DNA of 64,000 nt from Auanema rhodensis (taxonomy: Eukaryota; Nematoda; Chromadorea; Rhabditida; Rhabditidae): the NCBI GenBank assembly GCA_964057225.1, contig CAXKVF010000072.1:496001-560000 (forward strand), read 5' to 3'. Shown here in pieces: positions 52,434 through 64,000 of this stretch. The notes beneath the pieces are model-generated. The model ran no database searches and was not told the origin of the DNA. It was given only the letters and a program-made list of their open reading frames with translations. The translations under genes and the position numbers were made by a program. How positions within the stretch are numbered: position 1 is the first letter of the stretch; every line of letters begins with the position of its first letter.

Positions 52434-53894
52434 ACTTTATCTTTCACGTGAAGCGAGTTACATACCAAGTGCACATCACGTGTACATTTAATTAGCATAA
52501 ATTAAAGTTCACGTAAATTTCAAAGTCATGGTTACCATGCACCAATATCAATAAAAATTTGTTTTTAGACTAATATGGACATGGGGAATCTAATTTTGAA
52601 AACCGCATCTCTTTATCTTTCACGTGAAGCGAGTTACATACCAAGTGCACATCACGTGTACATTTAATTAGCATAAATTAAAGTTCACGTAAATTTCAAA
52701 GTCATGGTTACCATGCACCAATATCAATAAAAATTTGTTTTTAGACTAATATGGACATGGGGAATCTAATTTTGAAAACCGCATCTCTTTATCTTCCACG
52801 TGAAGCGAGTTACATACCAAGTGCACATCACGTGTACATTTAATTAGCATAAATTAAAGTTCACGTAAATTTCAAAGTCATGGTTACCATGAACCAATAT
52901 CAATAAAAATTTGTTTTTAGACTAATATGTACATGGGGAATCTAATTTTGAAAACCGCATCTCTTTATCTTTCACGTGAAGCGAGTTACATACCAAGTGC
53001 ACATCACGTGTACATTTAATTAGCATAAATTAAAGTTCACGTAAATTTCAAAGTCATGGTTACCATGCACCAATATCAATAAAAATTTGTTTTTAGACTA
53101 ATATGGACATGGGGAACCTAATTTTGAAAACCGCATCTCTTTATCTTTCACGTGAAGCGAGTTACATATCAAGTGCACATCACGTGTACATTTAATTAGC
53201 ATAAATTAAAGTTCACGTAAATTTCAAAGTCATGGTTACCATTAACCAATATCAATAAAAATTTGTTTTTAGACTAATATGGACATGGGGAATCTAATTT
53301 TAAAAACCGCATCTCTTTATCTTTCACGTGAAGCGAGTTACATACCAAGTGCACATCACGTGTACATTTAATTAGCATAAATTAAAGTTCACGTAAATTT
53401 CAAAGTCATGGTTACCATGCACCAATATCAATAAAAATCTGTTTTTAGACTAATATGGACATGGGGAATCTAATTTTGAAAACCGCATCTCTTTATCTTT
53501 CACGTGAAGCGAGTTACATACCAAGTGCACATCACGTGTACATTTAATTAGCATAAATTAAAGTTCACGTAAATTTCAAAGTCATGGTTACCATGCACCA
53601 ATATCAATAAAAATTTGTTGTTAGACTAATATGGACATGGGGAATCTAATGTTGAAAACCGCATCTCTTTATCTTTCACGTGAAGCGAGTTACATACCAA
53701 GTGCACATCACGTGTACATTTAATTAGCATAAATTAAAGTTCACGTAAATTTCAAAGTCATGGTTACCATGAACCAATATCAATAAAAATTTGTTTTTAG
53801 ACTAATATGTACATGGGGAATCTAATTTTAAAAACCGCATCTCTTTATCTTTCACGTGAAGCGAGTTACATACCAAGTGCACATCACGTGCACA

Positions 53895-56800
53895 TTTAAT
53901 TAGCATAAATTAAAGTTCACGTAAATTTCAAAGTCATGGTTACCATGCACCAATATCAATAAAAATTTGTTTTTAGACTAATATGGACATGGGGAATCTA
54001 ATGTTGAAAACCGCATCTTTTTATCTTTCACGTGAAGCGAGTTACATACCAAGTGCACATCACGTGTACATTTAATTAGCATAAATTAAAGTTCACGTAA
54101 ATTTCAAAGTCATGGTTACCATGAACCAATATCAATAAAAATTTGTTTTTAGACTAATATGGACATGGGGAATCTAATGTTGAAAACCGCATCTCTTTAT
54201 CTTTCACGTGAAGCGAGTTGCATACCAAGTGCACATCACGTGTACATTTAATTAGCATAAATTAAAGTTCACGTAAATTTCAAAGTCATGGTTACCATGA
54301 ACCAATATCAATAAAAATTTGTTTTTAGACTAATATGGACATGGGGAATCTAATTTTGAAAACCGCATCTCTTTATCTTTCACGTGAAGCGAGTTACATA
54401 CCAAGTGCACATCACGTGTACATTTAATTAGCATAAATTAAAGTGCACGTAAATTTCAAAGTCATGGTTACCATGAACCAATATCAATAAAAATTTGTTT
54501 TTAGACTAATATGGACATGGGGAATCTAATGTTGAAAACCGCATCTCTTTATCTTTCACGTGAAGCGAGTTGCATACCAAGTGCACATCACGTGTACATT
54601 TAATTAGCATAAATTAAAGTTCACGTAAATTTCAAAGTCATGGTTACCATGAACCAATATCAATAAAAATTTGTTTTTAGACTAATATGGACATGGGGAA
54701 TCTAATTTTGAAAACCGCATCTCTTTATCTTCCACGTGAAGCGAGTTACATACCAAGTGCACATCACGTGTACATTTAATTAGCATAAATTAAAGTTCAC
54801 GTAAATTTCAAAGTCATGGTTACCATGAACCAATATCAATAAAAATTTGTTTTTAGACTAATATGGACATGGGGAATCAAATTTTGAAAACCGCATCTCT
54901 TTATCTTTCACGTGAAGCGAGTTACATACCAAGTGCACATCACGTGTACATTTAATTAGCATAAATTAAAGTTCACGTAAATTTCAAAGTCATGGTTACC
55001 ATGCACCAATATCAATAAAAATTTGTTTTTAGACTAATATGGACATGGGGAATCTAATTTTGAAAACCGCATCTCTTCATATTTCACGTGAAGCGAGTTA
55101 CATACCAAGTGCACATCACGTGTACATTTAATTAGCATAAATTAAAGTTCACGTAAATTTCAAAGTCATGGTTACCATGAACCAATATCAATAAAAATTG
55201 GTTATTAGACTAATATGGACATGGGGAATCTAATTTTGAAAACCGCATCTCTTTATCTTTCACGTGAAGCGAGTTACATACCAAGTGCACATCACGTGTA
55301 CATTTAATTAGCATAAATTAAAGTTCACGTAAATTTCAAAGTCATGGTTACCATGCACCAATATCAATAAAAATTTGTTTTTAGACTAATATGGACATGG
55401 GGAATCTAATTTTGAAAACCGCATCTCTTTATCTTCCACGTGAAGCGAGTTACATACCAAGTGCACATCACGTGTACATTTAATTAGCATAAATTAAAGT
55501 TCACGTAAATTTCAAAGTCATGGTTACCATGAACCAATATCAATAAAAATTTGTTTTTAGACTAATATGTACATGGGGAATCTAATTTTGAAAACCGCAT
55601 CTCTTTATCTTTCACGTGAAGCGAGTTACATACCAAGTGCACATCACGTGTACATTTAATTAGCATAAATTAAAGTTCACGTAAATTTCAAAGTCATGGT
55701 TACCATGCACCAATATCAATAAAAATTTGTTTTTAGACTAATATGGACATGGGGAATCTAATGTTGAAAACCGCATCTTTTTATCTTTCACGTGAAGCGA
55801 GTTACATACCAAGTGCACATCACGTGTACATTTAATTAGCATAAATTAAAGTTCACGTAAATTTCAAAGTCATGGTTACCATGAACCAATATCAATAAAA
55901 ATTTGTTTTTAGACTAATATGGACATGGGGAATCTAATGTTGAAAACCGCATCTCTTTATCTTTCACGTGAAGCGAGTTACATACCAAGTGCACATCACG
56001 TGTACATTTAATTAGCATAAATTAAAGTTCACGTAAATTTCAAAGTCATGGTTACCATGAACCAATATCAATAAAAATTTGTTTTTAGACTAATATGGAC
56101 ATGGGGAATCTAATTTTGAAAACCGCATCTCTTTATCTTTCACGTGAAGCGAGTTACATACCAAGTGCACATCACGTGTACATTTAATTAGCATAAATTA
56201 AAGTTCACGTAAATTTCAAAGTCATGGTTACCATGCACCAATATCAATAAAAATTTGTTTTTAGACTAATATGGACATGGGGAATCTAATTTTGAAAACC
56301 GCATCTCTTTATCTTCCACGTGAAGCGAGTTACATACCAAGTGCACATCACGTGTACATTTAATTAGCATAAATTAAAGTTCACGTAAATTTCAAAGTCA
56401 TGGTTACCATGAACCAATATCAATAAAAATTTGTTTTTAGACTAATATGGACATGGGGAATCTAATTTTGAAAACCGCATCTCTTTATCTTCCACGTGAA
56501 GCGAGTTACATACCAAGTGCACATCACGTGTACATTTAATTAGCATAAATTAAAGTTCACGTAAATTTCAAAGTCATGGTTACCATGAACCAATATCAAT
56601 AAAAATTTGTTTTTAGACTAATATGGACATGGGGAATCAAATTTTGAAAACCGCATCTCTTTATCTTTCACGTGAAGCGAGTTACATACCAAGTGCACAT
56701 CACGTGTACATTTAATTAGCATAAATTAAAGTTCACGTAAATTTCAAAGTCATGGTTACCATGAACCAATATCAATAAAAATTTGTTTTTAGACTAATAT

Positions 56801-59800
56801 GGACATGGGGAATCTAATTTTGAAAACCGCATCACTTTATCTTTCACGTGAAGCGAGTTACATACCAAGTGCACATCACGTGTACATTTAATTAGCATAA
56901 ATTAAAGTTCACGTAAATTTCAAAGTCATGGTTACCATGCACCAATATCAATAAAAATTTGTTTTTAGACTAATATGGACATGGGGAATCTAATTTTGAA
57001 AACCGCATCTCTTTATCTTTCACGTGAAGCGAGTTACATACCAAGTGCACATCACGTGTACATTTAATTAGCATAAATTAAAGTTCACGTAAATTTCAAA
57101 GTCATGGTTACCATGAACCAATATCAATAAAAATTTGTTTTTAGACTAATATGGACATGGGGAATCTAATTTTGAAAACCGCATCACTTTATCTTTCACG
57201 TGAAGCGAGTTACATACCAAGTGCACATCACGTGTACATTTAATTAGCATAAATTAAAGTTCACGTAAATTTCAAAGTCATGGTTACCATGCACCAATAT
57301 CAATAAAAATTTGTTTTTAGACTAATATGGACATGGGGAATCTAATTTTGAAAACCGCATCTCTTCATATTTCACGTGAAGCGAGTTACATACCAAGTGC
57401 ACATCACGTGTACATTTAATTAGCATAAATTAAAGTTCACGTAAATTTCAAAGTCATGGTTACCATGAACCAATATCAATAAAAATTGGTTATTAGACTA
57501 ATATGGACATGGGGAATCCAATTTTGAAAACCGCATCTCTTTATCTTTCACGTGAAGCGAGTTACATACCAAGTGCACATCACGTGTACATTTAATTAGC
57601 ATAAATTAAAGTTCACGTAAATTTCAAAGTCATGGTTACCATGCACCAATATCAATAAAAATTTGTTTTTAGACTAATATGGACATGGGGAATCTAATTT
57701 TGAAAACCGCATCTCTTTATCTTCCACGTGAAGCGAGTTACATACCAAGTGCACATCACGTGTACATTTAATTAGCATAAATTAAAGTTCACGTAAATTT
57801 CAAAGTCATGGTTACCATGCACCAATATCAATAAAAATTTGTTTTTAGACTAATATGGACATGGGGAATCTAATTTTGAAAACCGCATCTCTTTATCTTT
57901 CACGTGAAGCGAGTTACATACCAAGTGCACATCACGTGTACATTTAATTAGCATAAATTAAAGTTCACGTAAATTTCAAAGTCATGGTTACCATTAACCA
58001 ATATCAATAAAAATTTGTTTTTAGACTAATATGGACATGGGGAATCTAATTTTGAAAACCGCATCTCTTTATCTTTCACGTGAAGCGAGTTACATACCAA
58101 GTGCACATCACGTGTACATTTAATTAGCATAAATTAAAGTTCACGTAAATTTCAAAGTCATGGTTACCATGCACCAATATCAATAAAAATTTGTTTTTAG
58201 ACTAATATGGACATGGGGAATCTAATGTTGAAAACCGCATCTCTTTATCTTTCACGTGAAGCGAGTTACATACCAAGTGCACATCACGTGCACATTTAAT
58301 TAGCATAAATTAAAGTTCACGTAAATTTCAAAGTCATGGTTACCATGCACCAATATCAATAAAAATTTGTTTTTAGACTAATATGGACATGGGGAATCTA
58401 ATGTTGAAAACCGCATCTTTTTATCTTTCACGTGAAGCGAGTTACATACCAAGTGCACATCACGTGTACATTTAATTAGCATAAATTAAAGTTCACGTAA
58501 ATTTCAAAGTCATGGTTACCATGAACCAATATCAATAAAAATTTGTTTTTAGACTAATATGGACATGGGGAATCTAATGTTGAAAACCGCATCTCTTTAT
58601 CTTTCACGTGAAGCGAGTTACATACCAAGTGCACATCACGTGTACATTTAATTAGCATAAATTAAAGTTCACGTAAATTTCAAAGTCATGGTTACCATGA
58701 ACCAATATCAATAAAAATTTGTTTTTAGACTAATATGGACATGGGGAATCTAATTTTGAAAACCGCATCTCTTTATCTTTCACGTGAAGCGAGTTACATA
58801 CCAAGTGCACATCACGTGTACATTTAATTAGCATAAATTAAAGTTCACGTAAATTTCAAAGTCATGGTTACCATGCACCAATATCAATAAAAATTTGTTT
58901 TTAGACTAATATGGACATGGGGAATATAATTTTGAAAACCGCATCTCTTTATCTTCCACGTGAAGCGAGTTACATACCAAGTGCACATCACGTGTACATT
59001 TAATTAGCATAAATTAAAGTTCACGTAAATTTCAAAGTCATGGTTACCATGAACCAATATCAATAAAAATTTGTTTTTAGACTAATATGGACATGGGGAA
59101 TCTAATTTTGAAAACCGCATCTCTTTATCTTCCACGTGAAGCGAGTTACATACCAAGTGCACATCACGTGTACATTTAATTAGCATAAATTAAAGTTCAC
59201 GTAAATTTCAAAGTCATGGTTACCATGAACCAATATCAATAAAAATTTGTTTTTAGACTAATATGGACATGGGGAATCAAATTTTGAAAACCGCATCTCT
59301 TTATCTTTCACGTGAAGCGAGTTACATACCAAGTGCACATCACGTGTACATTTAATTAGCATAAATTAAAGTTCACGTAAATTTCAAAGTCATGGTTACC
59401 ATGAACCAATATCAATAAAAATTTGTTTTTAGACTAATATGGACATGGGGAATCTAATTTTGAAAACCGCATCACTTTATCTTTCACGTGAAGCGAGTTA
59501 CATACCAAGTGCACATCACGTGTACATTTAATTAGCATAAATTAAAGTTCACGTAAATTTCAAAGTCATGGTTACCATGCACCAATATCAATAAAAATTT
59601 GTTTTTAGACTAATATGGACATGGGGAATCTAATTTTGAAAACCGCATCTCTTCATATTTCACGTGAAGCGAGTTACATACCAAGTGCACATCACGTGTA
59701 CATTTAATTAGCATAAATTAAAGTTCACGTAAATTTCAAAGTCATGGTTACCATGAACCAATATCAATAAAAATTGGTTATTAGACTAATATGGACATGG

Positions 59801-60180
59801 GGAATCTAATTTTGAAAACCGCATCTCTTTATCTTTCACGTGAAGCGAGTTACATACCAAGTGCACATCACGTGTACATTTAATTAGCATAAATTAAAGT
59901 TCACGTAAATTTCAAAGTCATGGTTACCATGCACCAATATCAATAAAAATTTGTTTTTAGACTAATATGGACATGGGAAATCTAATTTTGAAAACCGCAT
60001 CTCTTTATCTTCCACGTGAAGCGAGTTACATACCAAGTGCACATCACGTGTACATTTAATTAGCATAAATTAAAGTTCACGTAAATTTCAAAGTCATGGT
60101 TACCATGAACCAATATCAATAAAAATTTGTTTTTAGACTAATATGTACATGGGGAATCTAATTTTGAAAACCGCATCTCT
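53895..60180. repeat. Three imperfect copies of a 9-12-monomer higher-order repeat
   Basis: Each copy starts with a TAATGTT/CATCTTTTT monomer (54,001; 55,761; 58,401). It then passes through a TAATGTT copy, CTTCC copies, a CAAATTTTG copy, a CTCTTCATATT copy (55,073; 57,361; 59,649) and a GGTTATTAG copy (55,200; 57,488; 59,776), and ends with a GCACC/CTTCC copy. The rare GGTTATTAG monomers are exactly 2,288 bp (13 units) apart. Copy 2 has two extra monomers (about 56,938-57,289) relative to copy 3. Copy 1 lacks some CATCAC monomers and has two private GAGTTGCAT changes (54,216; 54,568). Confidence 0.8.
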
Positions 60181-63100
60181 TTATCTTTCACGTGAAGCGA
60201 GTTACATACCAAGTGCACATCACGTGTACATTTAATTAGCATAAATTAAAGTTCACGTAAATTTCAAAGTCATGGTTACCATGCACCAATATCAATAAAA
60301 ATCTGTTTTTAGACTAATATGGACATGGGGAATCTAATTTTGAAAACCGCATCTCTTTATCTTTCACGTGAAGCGAGTTACATACCAAGTGCACATCACG
60401 TGTACATTTAATTAGCATAAATTAAAGTTCACGTAAATTTCAAAGTCATGGTTACCATGCACCAATATCAATAAAAATTTGTTTTTAGACTAATATGGAC
60501 ATGGGGAATCTAATTTTGAAAACCGCATCTCTTTATCTTTCACGTGAAGCGAGTTACATATCAAGTGCACATCACGTGTACATTTAATTAGCATAAATTA
60601 AAGTTCACGTAAATTTCAAAGTCATGGTTACCATTAACCAATATCAATAAAAATTTGTTTTTAGACTAATATGGACATGGGGAATCTAATTTTGAAAACC
60701 GCATCTCTTTATCTTTCACGTGAAGCGAGTTACATACCAAGTGCACATCACGTGTACATTTAATTAGCATAAATTAAAGTTCACGTAAATTTCAAAGTCA
60801 TGGTTACCATGCACCAATATCAATAAAAATTTGTTTTTAGACTAATATGGACATGGGGAATCTAATTTTGAAAACCGCATCTCTTTATCTTTCACGTGAA
60901 GCGAGTTACATACCAAGTGCACATCACGTGCACATTTAATTAGCATAAATTAAAGTTCACGTAAATTTCAAAGTCATGGTTACCATGCACCAATATCAAT
61001 AAAATTTTGTTTTTAGACTAATATGGACATGGGGAATCTAATGTTGAAAACCGCATCTCTTTATCTTTCACGTGAAGCGAGTTACATACCAAGTGCACAT
61101 CACGTGTACATTTAATTAGCATAAATTAAAGTTCACGTAAATTTCAAAGTCATGGTTACCATGAACCAATATCAATAAAAATTTGTTTTTAGACTAATAT
61201 GTACATGGGGAATCTAATTTTGAAAACCGCATCTCTTTATCTTTCACGTGAAGCGAGTTACATACCAAGTGCACATCACGTGTACAATTAATTAGCATAA
61301 ATTAAAGTTCACGTAAATTTCAAAGTCATGGTTACCATGCACCAATATCAATAAAAATTTGTTTTTAGACTAATATGGACATGGGGAATCTAATTTTGAA
61401 AACCGCATCTCTTTATCTTTCACGTGAAGCGAGTTACATACCAAGTGCACATCACGTGTACATTTAATTAGCATAAATTAAAGTTCACGTAAATTTCAAA
61501 GTCATGGTTACCATGAACCAATATCAATAAAAATTTGTATTTAGACTAATATGTACATGGGGAATCTAATTTTGAAAACCGCATCTCTTTATCTTTCACG
61601 TGAAGCGAGTTACATACCAAGTGCACATCACGTGTACAATTAATTAGCATAAATTAAAGTTCACGTAAATTTCAAAGTCATGGTTACCATGAACCAATAT
61701 CAATAAAAATTTGTTTTTAGACTAATATGGACATGGGGAATCTAATTTTGAAAACCGCATTTCTTTATCTTTCACGTGAAGCGAGTTACATACCAAGTGC
61801 ACATCACGTGTACATTTAATTAGCATAAATTAAAGTTCACGTAAATTTCAAAGTCATGGTTACCATGAACCAATATCAATAAAAATTTGTTTTTAGACTA
61901 ATATGGACATGGGGAATCAAATTTTGAAAACCGCATCTCTTTATCTTTCACGTGAAGCGAGTTACATACCAAGTGCACATCACGTGTACATTTAATTAGC
62001 ATAAATTAAAGTTCACGTAAATTTCAAAGTCATGGTTACCATGAACCAGTATCAATAAAAATTTGTTTTTAGACTAATATGGACATGGGGAATCTAATTT
62101 TGAAAACCGCATCACTTTATCTTTCACGTGAAGCGAGTTACATTCCAAGTGCACATCACGTGTACATTTAATTAGCATAAATTAAAGTTCACGTAAATTT
62201 CAAAGTCATGGTTACCATGCACCAATATCAATAAAAATTTGTTTTTAGACTAATATGGACATGGGGAATCTAATGTTGAAAACCGCATCTTTTTATCTTT
62301 CACGTGAAGCGAGTTACATACCAAGTGCACATCACGTGTACATTTAATTAGCATAAATTAAAGTTCACGTAAATTTCAAAGTCATGGTTACCATGAACCA
62401 ATATCAATAAAAATTTGTTTTTAGACTAATATGGACATGGGGAATCTAATTTTGAAAACCGCATCTCTTTATCTTTCACGTGAAGCGAGTTACATACCAA
62501 GTGCACATCACGTGTACTTTTAATCAGCATAAATTAAAGTTCACGTAAATTTCAAAGTCATGGTTACCATGCACCAATATCAATAAAAATTTGTTTTTAG
62601 ACTAATATGGACATGGGGAATCTAATTTTGAAAACCGCATCTCTTTATCTTCCACGTGAAGCGAGTTACATACCAAGTGCACATCACGTGTACATTTAAT
62701 TAGCATAAATTAAAGTTCACGTAAATTTCAAAGTCATGGTTACCATGAACCAATATCAATAAAAATTTGTTTTTAGACTAATATGGACATGGGGAATCTA
62801 ATTTTGAAAACCGCATCTCTTTATCTTCCACGTGAAGCGAGTTACATACCAAGTGCACATCACGTGTACATTTAATTAGCATAAATTAAAGTTCACGTAA
62901 ATTTCAAAGTCATGGTTACCATGAACCAATATCAATAAAAATTTGTTTTTAGACTAATATGGACATGGGGAATCAAATTTTGAAAACCGCATCTCTTTAT
63001 CTTTCACGTGAAGCGAGTTACATACCAAGTGCACATCACGTGTACATTTAATTAGCATAAATTAAAGTTCACGTAAATTTCAAAGTCATGGTTACCATGA

Positions 63101-63902
63101 ACCAATATCAATAAAAATTTGTTTTTAGACTAATATGGACATGGGGAATCTAATTTTGGAAACCGCATCACTTTATCTTTCACGTGAAGCGAGTTACATA
63201 CCAAGTGCACATCACGTGTACATTTAATTAGCATAAATTAAAGTTCACGTAAATTTCAAAGTCATGGTTACCATGCACCAATATCAATAAAAATTTGTTT
63301 TTAGACTAATATGGACATGGGGAATCTAATTTTGAAAACCGCATCTCTTTATCTTTCACGTGAAGCGAGTTACATACCAAGTGCACATCACGTGTACATT
63401 TAATTAGCATAAATTAAAGTTCACGTAAATTTCAAAGTCATGGTTACCATTAACCAATATCAATAAAAATTTGTTTTTAGACTAATATGGACATGGGGAA
63501 TCTAATTTTGAAAACCGCATCTCTTTATCTTTCACGTGAAGCGAGTTACATACCAAGTGCACATCACGTGTACATTTAATTAGCATAAATTAAAGTTCAC
63601 GTAAATTTCAAAGTCATGGTTACTATGAAGCAATATCAATAAAAATTTGTTTTTAGACTAATATGGACATGGGGAAGCTAATTTTGAAAACCGCATCTCT
63701 TTATCTTTCACGTGAAGCGAGTTACATACCAAGTGCACATCACGTGTACAATTAATTAGCATAAATTAAAGTTCACGTAAATTTCAAAGTCATGGTTACC
63801 ATTAACCAATATCAATAAAAATTTGTTTTTAGACTAATATGGACATGGGGAATCTAATTTTGAAAACCGCATCTCTTTATCTTTCACGTGAAGCGAGTTA
63901 CA
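60181..63902. repeat. Satellite monomers without a clear higher-order repeat inside the window
   Basis: About 21 monomers continue in phase at exactly 176 bp with no insertion. Short runs resemble other regions: AAAATCTG then TATC/TTAACC near 60.3-60.6 kb resembles 13.8-14.2 kb, and CAAATTTTG, CATCAC, then TAATGTT/CATCTTTTT near 61.9-62.3 kb resembles 22.3-22.7 kb. Private changes include TTGTATTTAG (61,537), CCAGTATC (62,047), CATTCCAAG (62,142), ACTTTTAATCAGC (62,516-62,528), TTTTGGAAACC (63,158), TACTATGAAGC (63,622) and GGAAGCTA (63,674). Density of private changes seems higher towards the right end. Confidence 0.65.
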
Positions 63903-64000
63903 TATCAAGTGCACATCACGTGTACATTTAATTAGCATAAATTAAAGTTCACGTAAATTTCAAAGTCATGGTTACCATTAACCAATATCAATAAAAATTT
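63903..64000. repeat. Partial last monomer (98 of 176 bp)
   Basis: This copy begins with TATC at unit 1-4, has TTAACC at unit 77-81 and is cut by the window end at unit position 98. It is a normal array member, so the satellite clearly continues to the right of the window. Confidence 0.9.

Larger units (their letters stand above)
1..64000. repeat. 176-bp tandem satellite DNA array, whole window
   Basis: Seen directly: one monomer repeats head-to-tail in the same orientation across the whole window. Copy starts fall at 1, 177, 353 and so on, with the last at 63,903. There are 363 complete copies and a 98-bp partial copy. Nearly all copies are exactly 176 bp and differ from neighbours at only a few positions. 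No unique sequence, mobile element, inversion or gene interrupts the array, so this entry covers every stretch without a gene. Known: megabase arrays of 150-180-bp AT-rich monomers are typical of eukaryotic centromeres and pericentromeres. Inferred: this is such an array, but nothing here proves centromere function, and I do not recognise the family. It continues beyond both window edges. The strand is arbitrary. Confidence 0.98.

Noticed and set aside
1-64000. CRISPR array
   Set aside because: The repeats are contiguous 176-bp units with no unique spacers, far longer than CRISPR repeats.
1-64000. Tandem gene cluster (rRNA, 5S, tRNA or histone type)
   Set aside because: The unit is too short and AT-rich. 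I see no tRNA A/B boxes with a foldable tRNA, no 5S internal control region, and no conserved open frame.
1-64000. Transposon or retroelement insertion inside the array
   Set aside because: Copy starts stay in phase across the whole window, apart from 14 single bases, so no inserted element of any size is present.
1-64000. Inverted segments or a strand switch
   Set aside because: Every copy I read has the same orientation; no reverse-complement monomer was found.
1-64000. Identification as a named satellite (for example Arabidopsis CEN180, Brassica CentBr or primate alpha satellite)
   Set aside because: The length is similar, but I see no convincing sequence resemblance from memory. A BLAST or RepBase/Dfam search would be needed, and guessing a species would be unsupported.

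Overview
The window is a single uninterrupted satellite DNA array with no genes. It consists of head-to-tail copies of one AT-rich monomer of 176 bp (about 32% G+C in the first copy). All copies lie in the same orientation, from base 1, which happens to be the start of a copy in the phase used here, to base 64000, which falls inside a copy. I count 363 complete monomers plus a 98-bp partial one. The bookkeeping closes exactly: 363 x 176 = 63,888, and the remaining 14 bases before the last partial copy are accounted for by 13 monomers carrying +1 or +2 insertions at three sites. I found no transposon insertion, inversion, unique sequence, RNA gene, telomeric repeat or credible coding sequence.

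This organisation is typical of a eukaryotic centromeric, pericentromeric or other heterochromatic array. I do not recognise the monomer as a named satellite and cannot name the organism. The unit length is near a nucleosome repeat. The monomer shows no CpG depletion (5 CpG per copy, about 4.4 expected), which argues mildly against an old, heavily methylated array.

In unit coordinates (1 = first base of the window), each monomer carries two CACGTG hexamers (15-20, and 159-164 inside the 10-bp palindrome TTCACGTGAA). A third TCACGT is at 47-52. Across the monomer junction these three lie 32 and 33 bp apart. There is also a 13-bp dyad CATGGTTACCATG (65-77), a 7-bp inverted repeat (25-31/38-44) and an A5-N4-T5 tract (91-104). 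Sequence variation sits mostly at about 16 diagnostic sites, concentrated in unit 77-158. Unit 26-76 is almost invariant.

Layout by shared diagnostic variants: 1-4.2 kb, loosely ordered monomers. 4.2-13 kb, a 15-monomer block present again 5,810 bp downstream, including an 8-monomer tandem duplication. 12-16 kb, a 22-monomer block recurring at 26.1-30.2 kb with a one-monomer indel. 19.9-26.2 kb, a 36-monomer block recurring almost unchanged at 36.6-42.9 kb, with a third partial copy at 30.8-34.8 kb. 33.2-37.1 kb, an 11-monomer tandem duplication. 42.9-64 kb, shorter higher-order units: 5- and 15-monomer repeats at 44-48 kb, a two-copy 10-monomer repeat at 47.9-51.4 kb, and three imperfect copies of a 9-12-monomer unit at 53.9-60.1 kb. 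The history implied is repeated block duplication by unequal exchange or replication slippage, layered on a homogenised monomer family.
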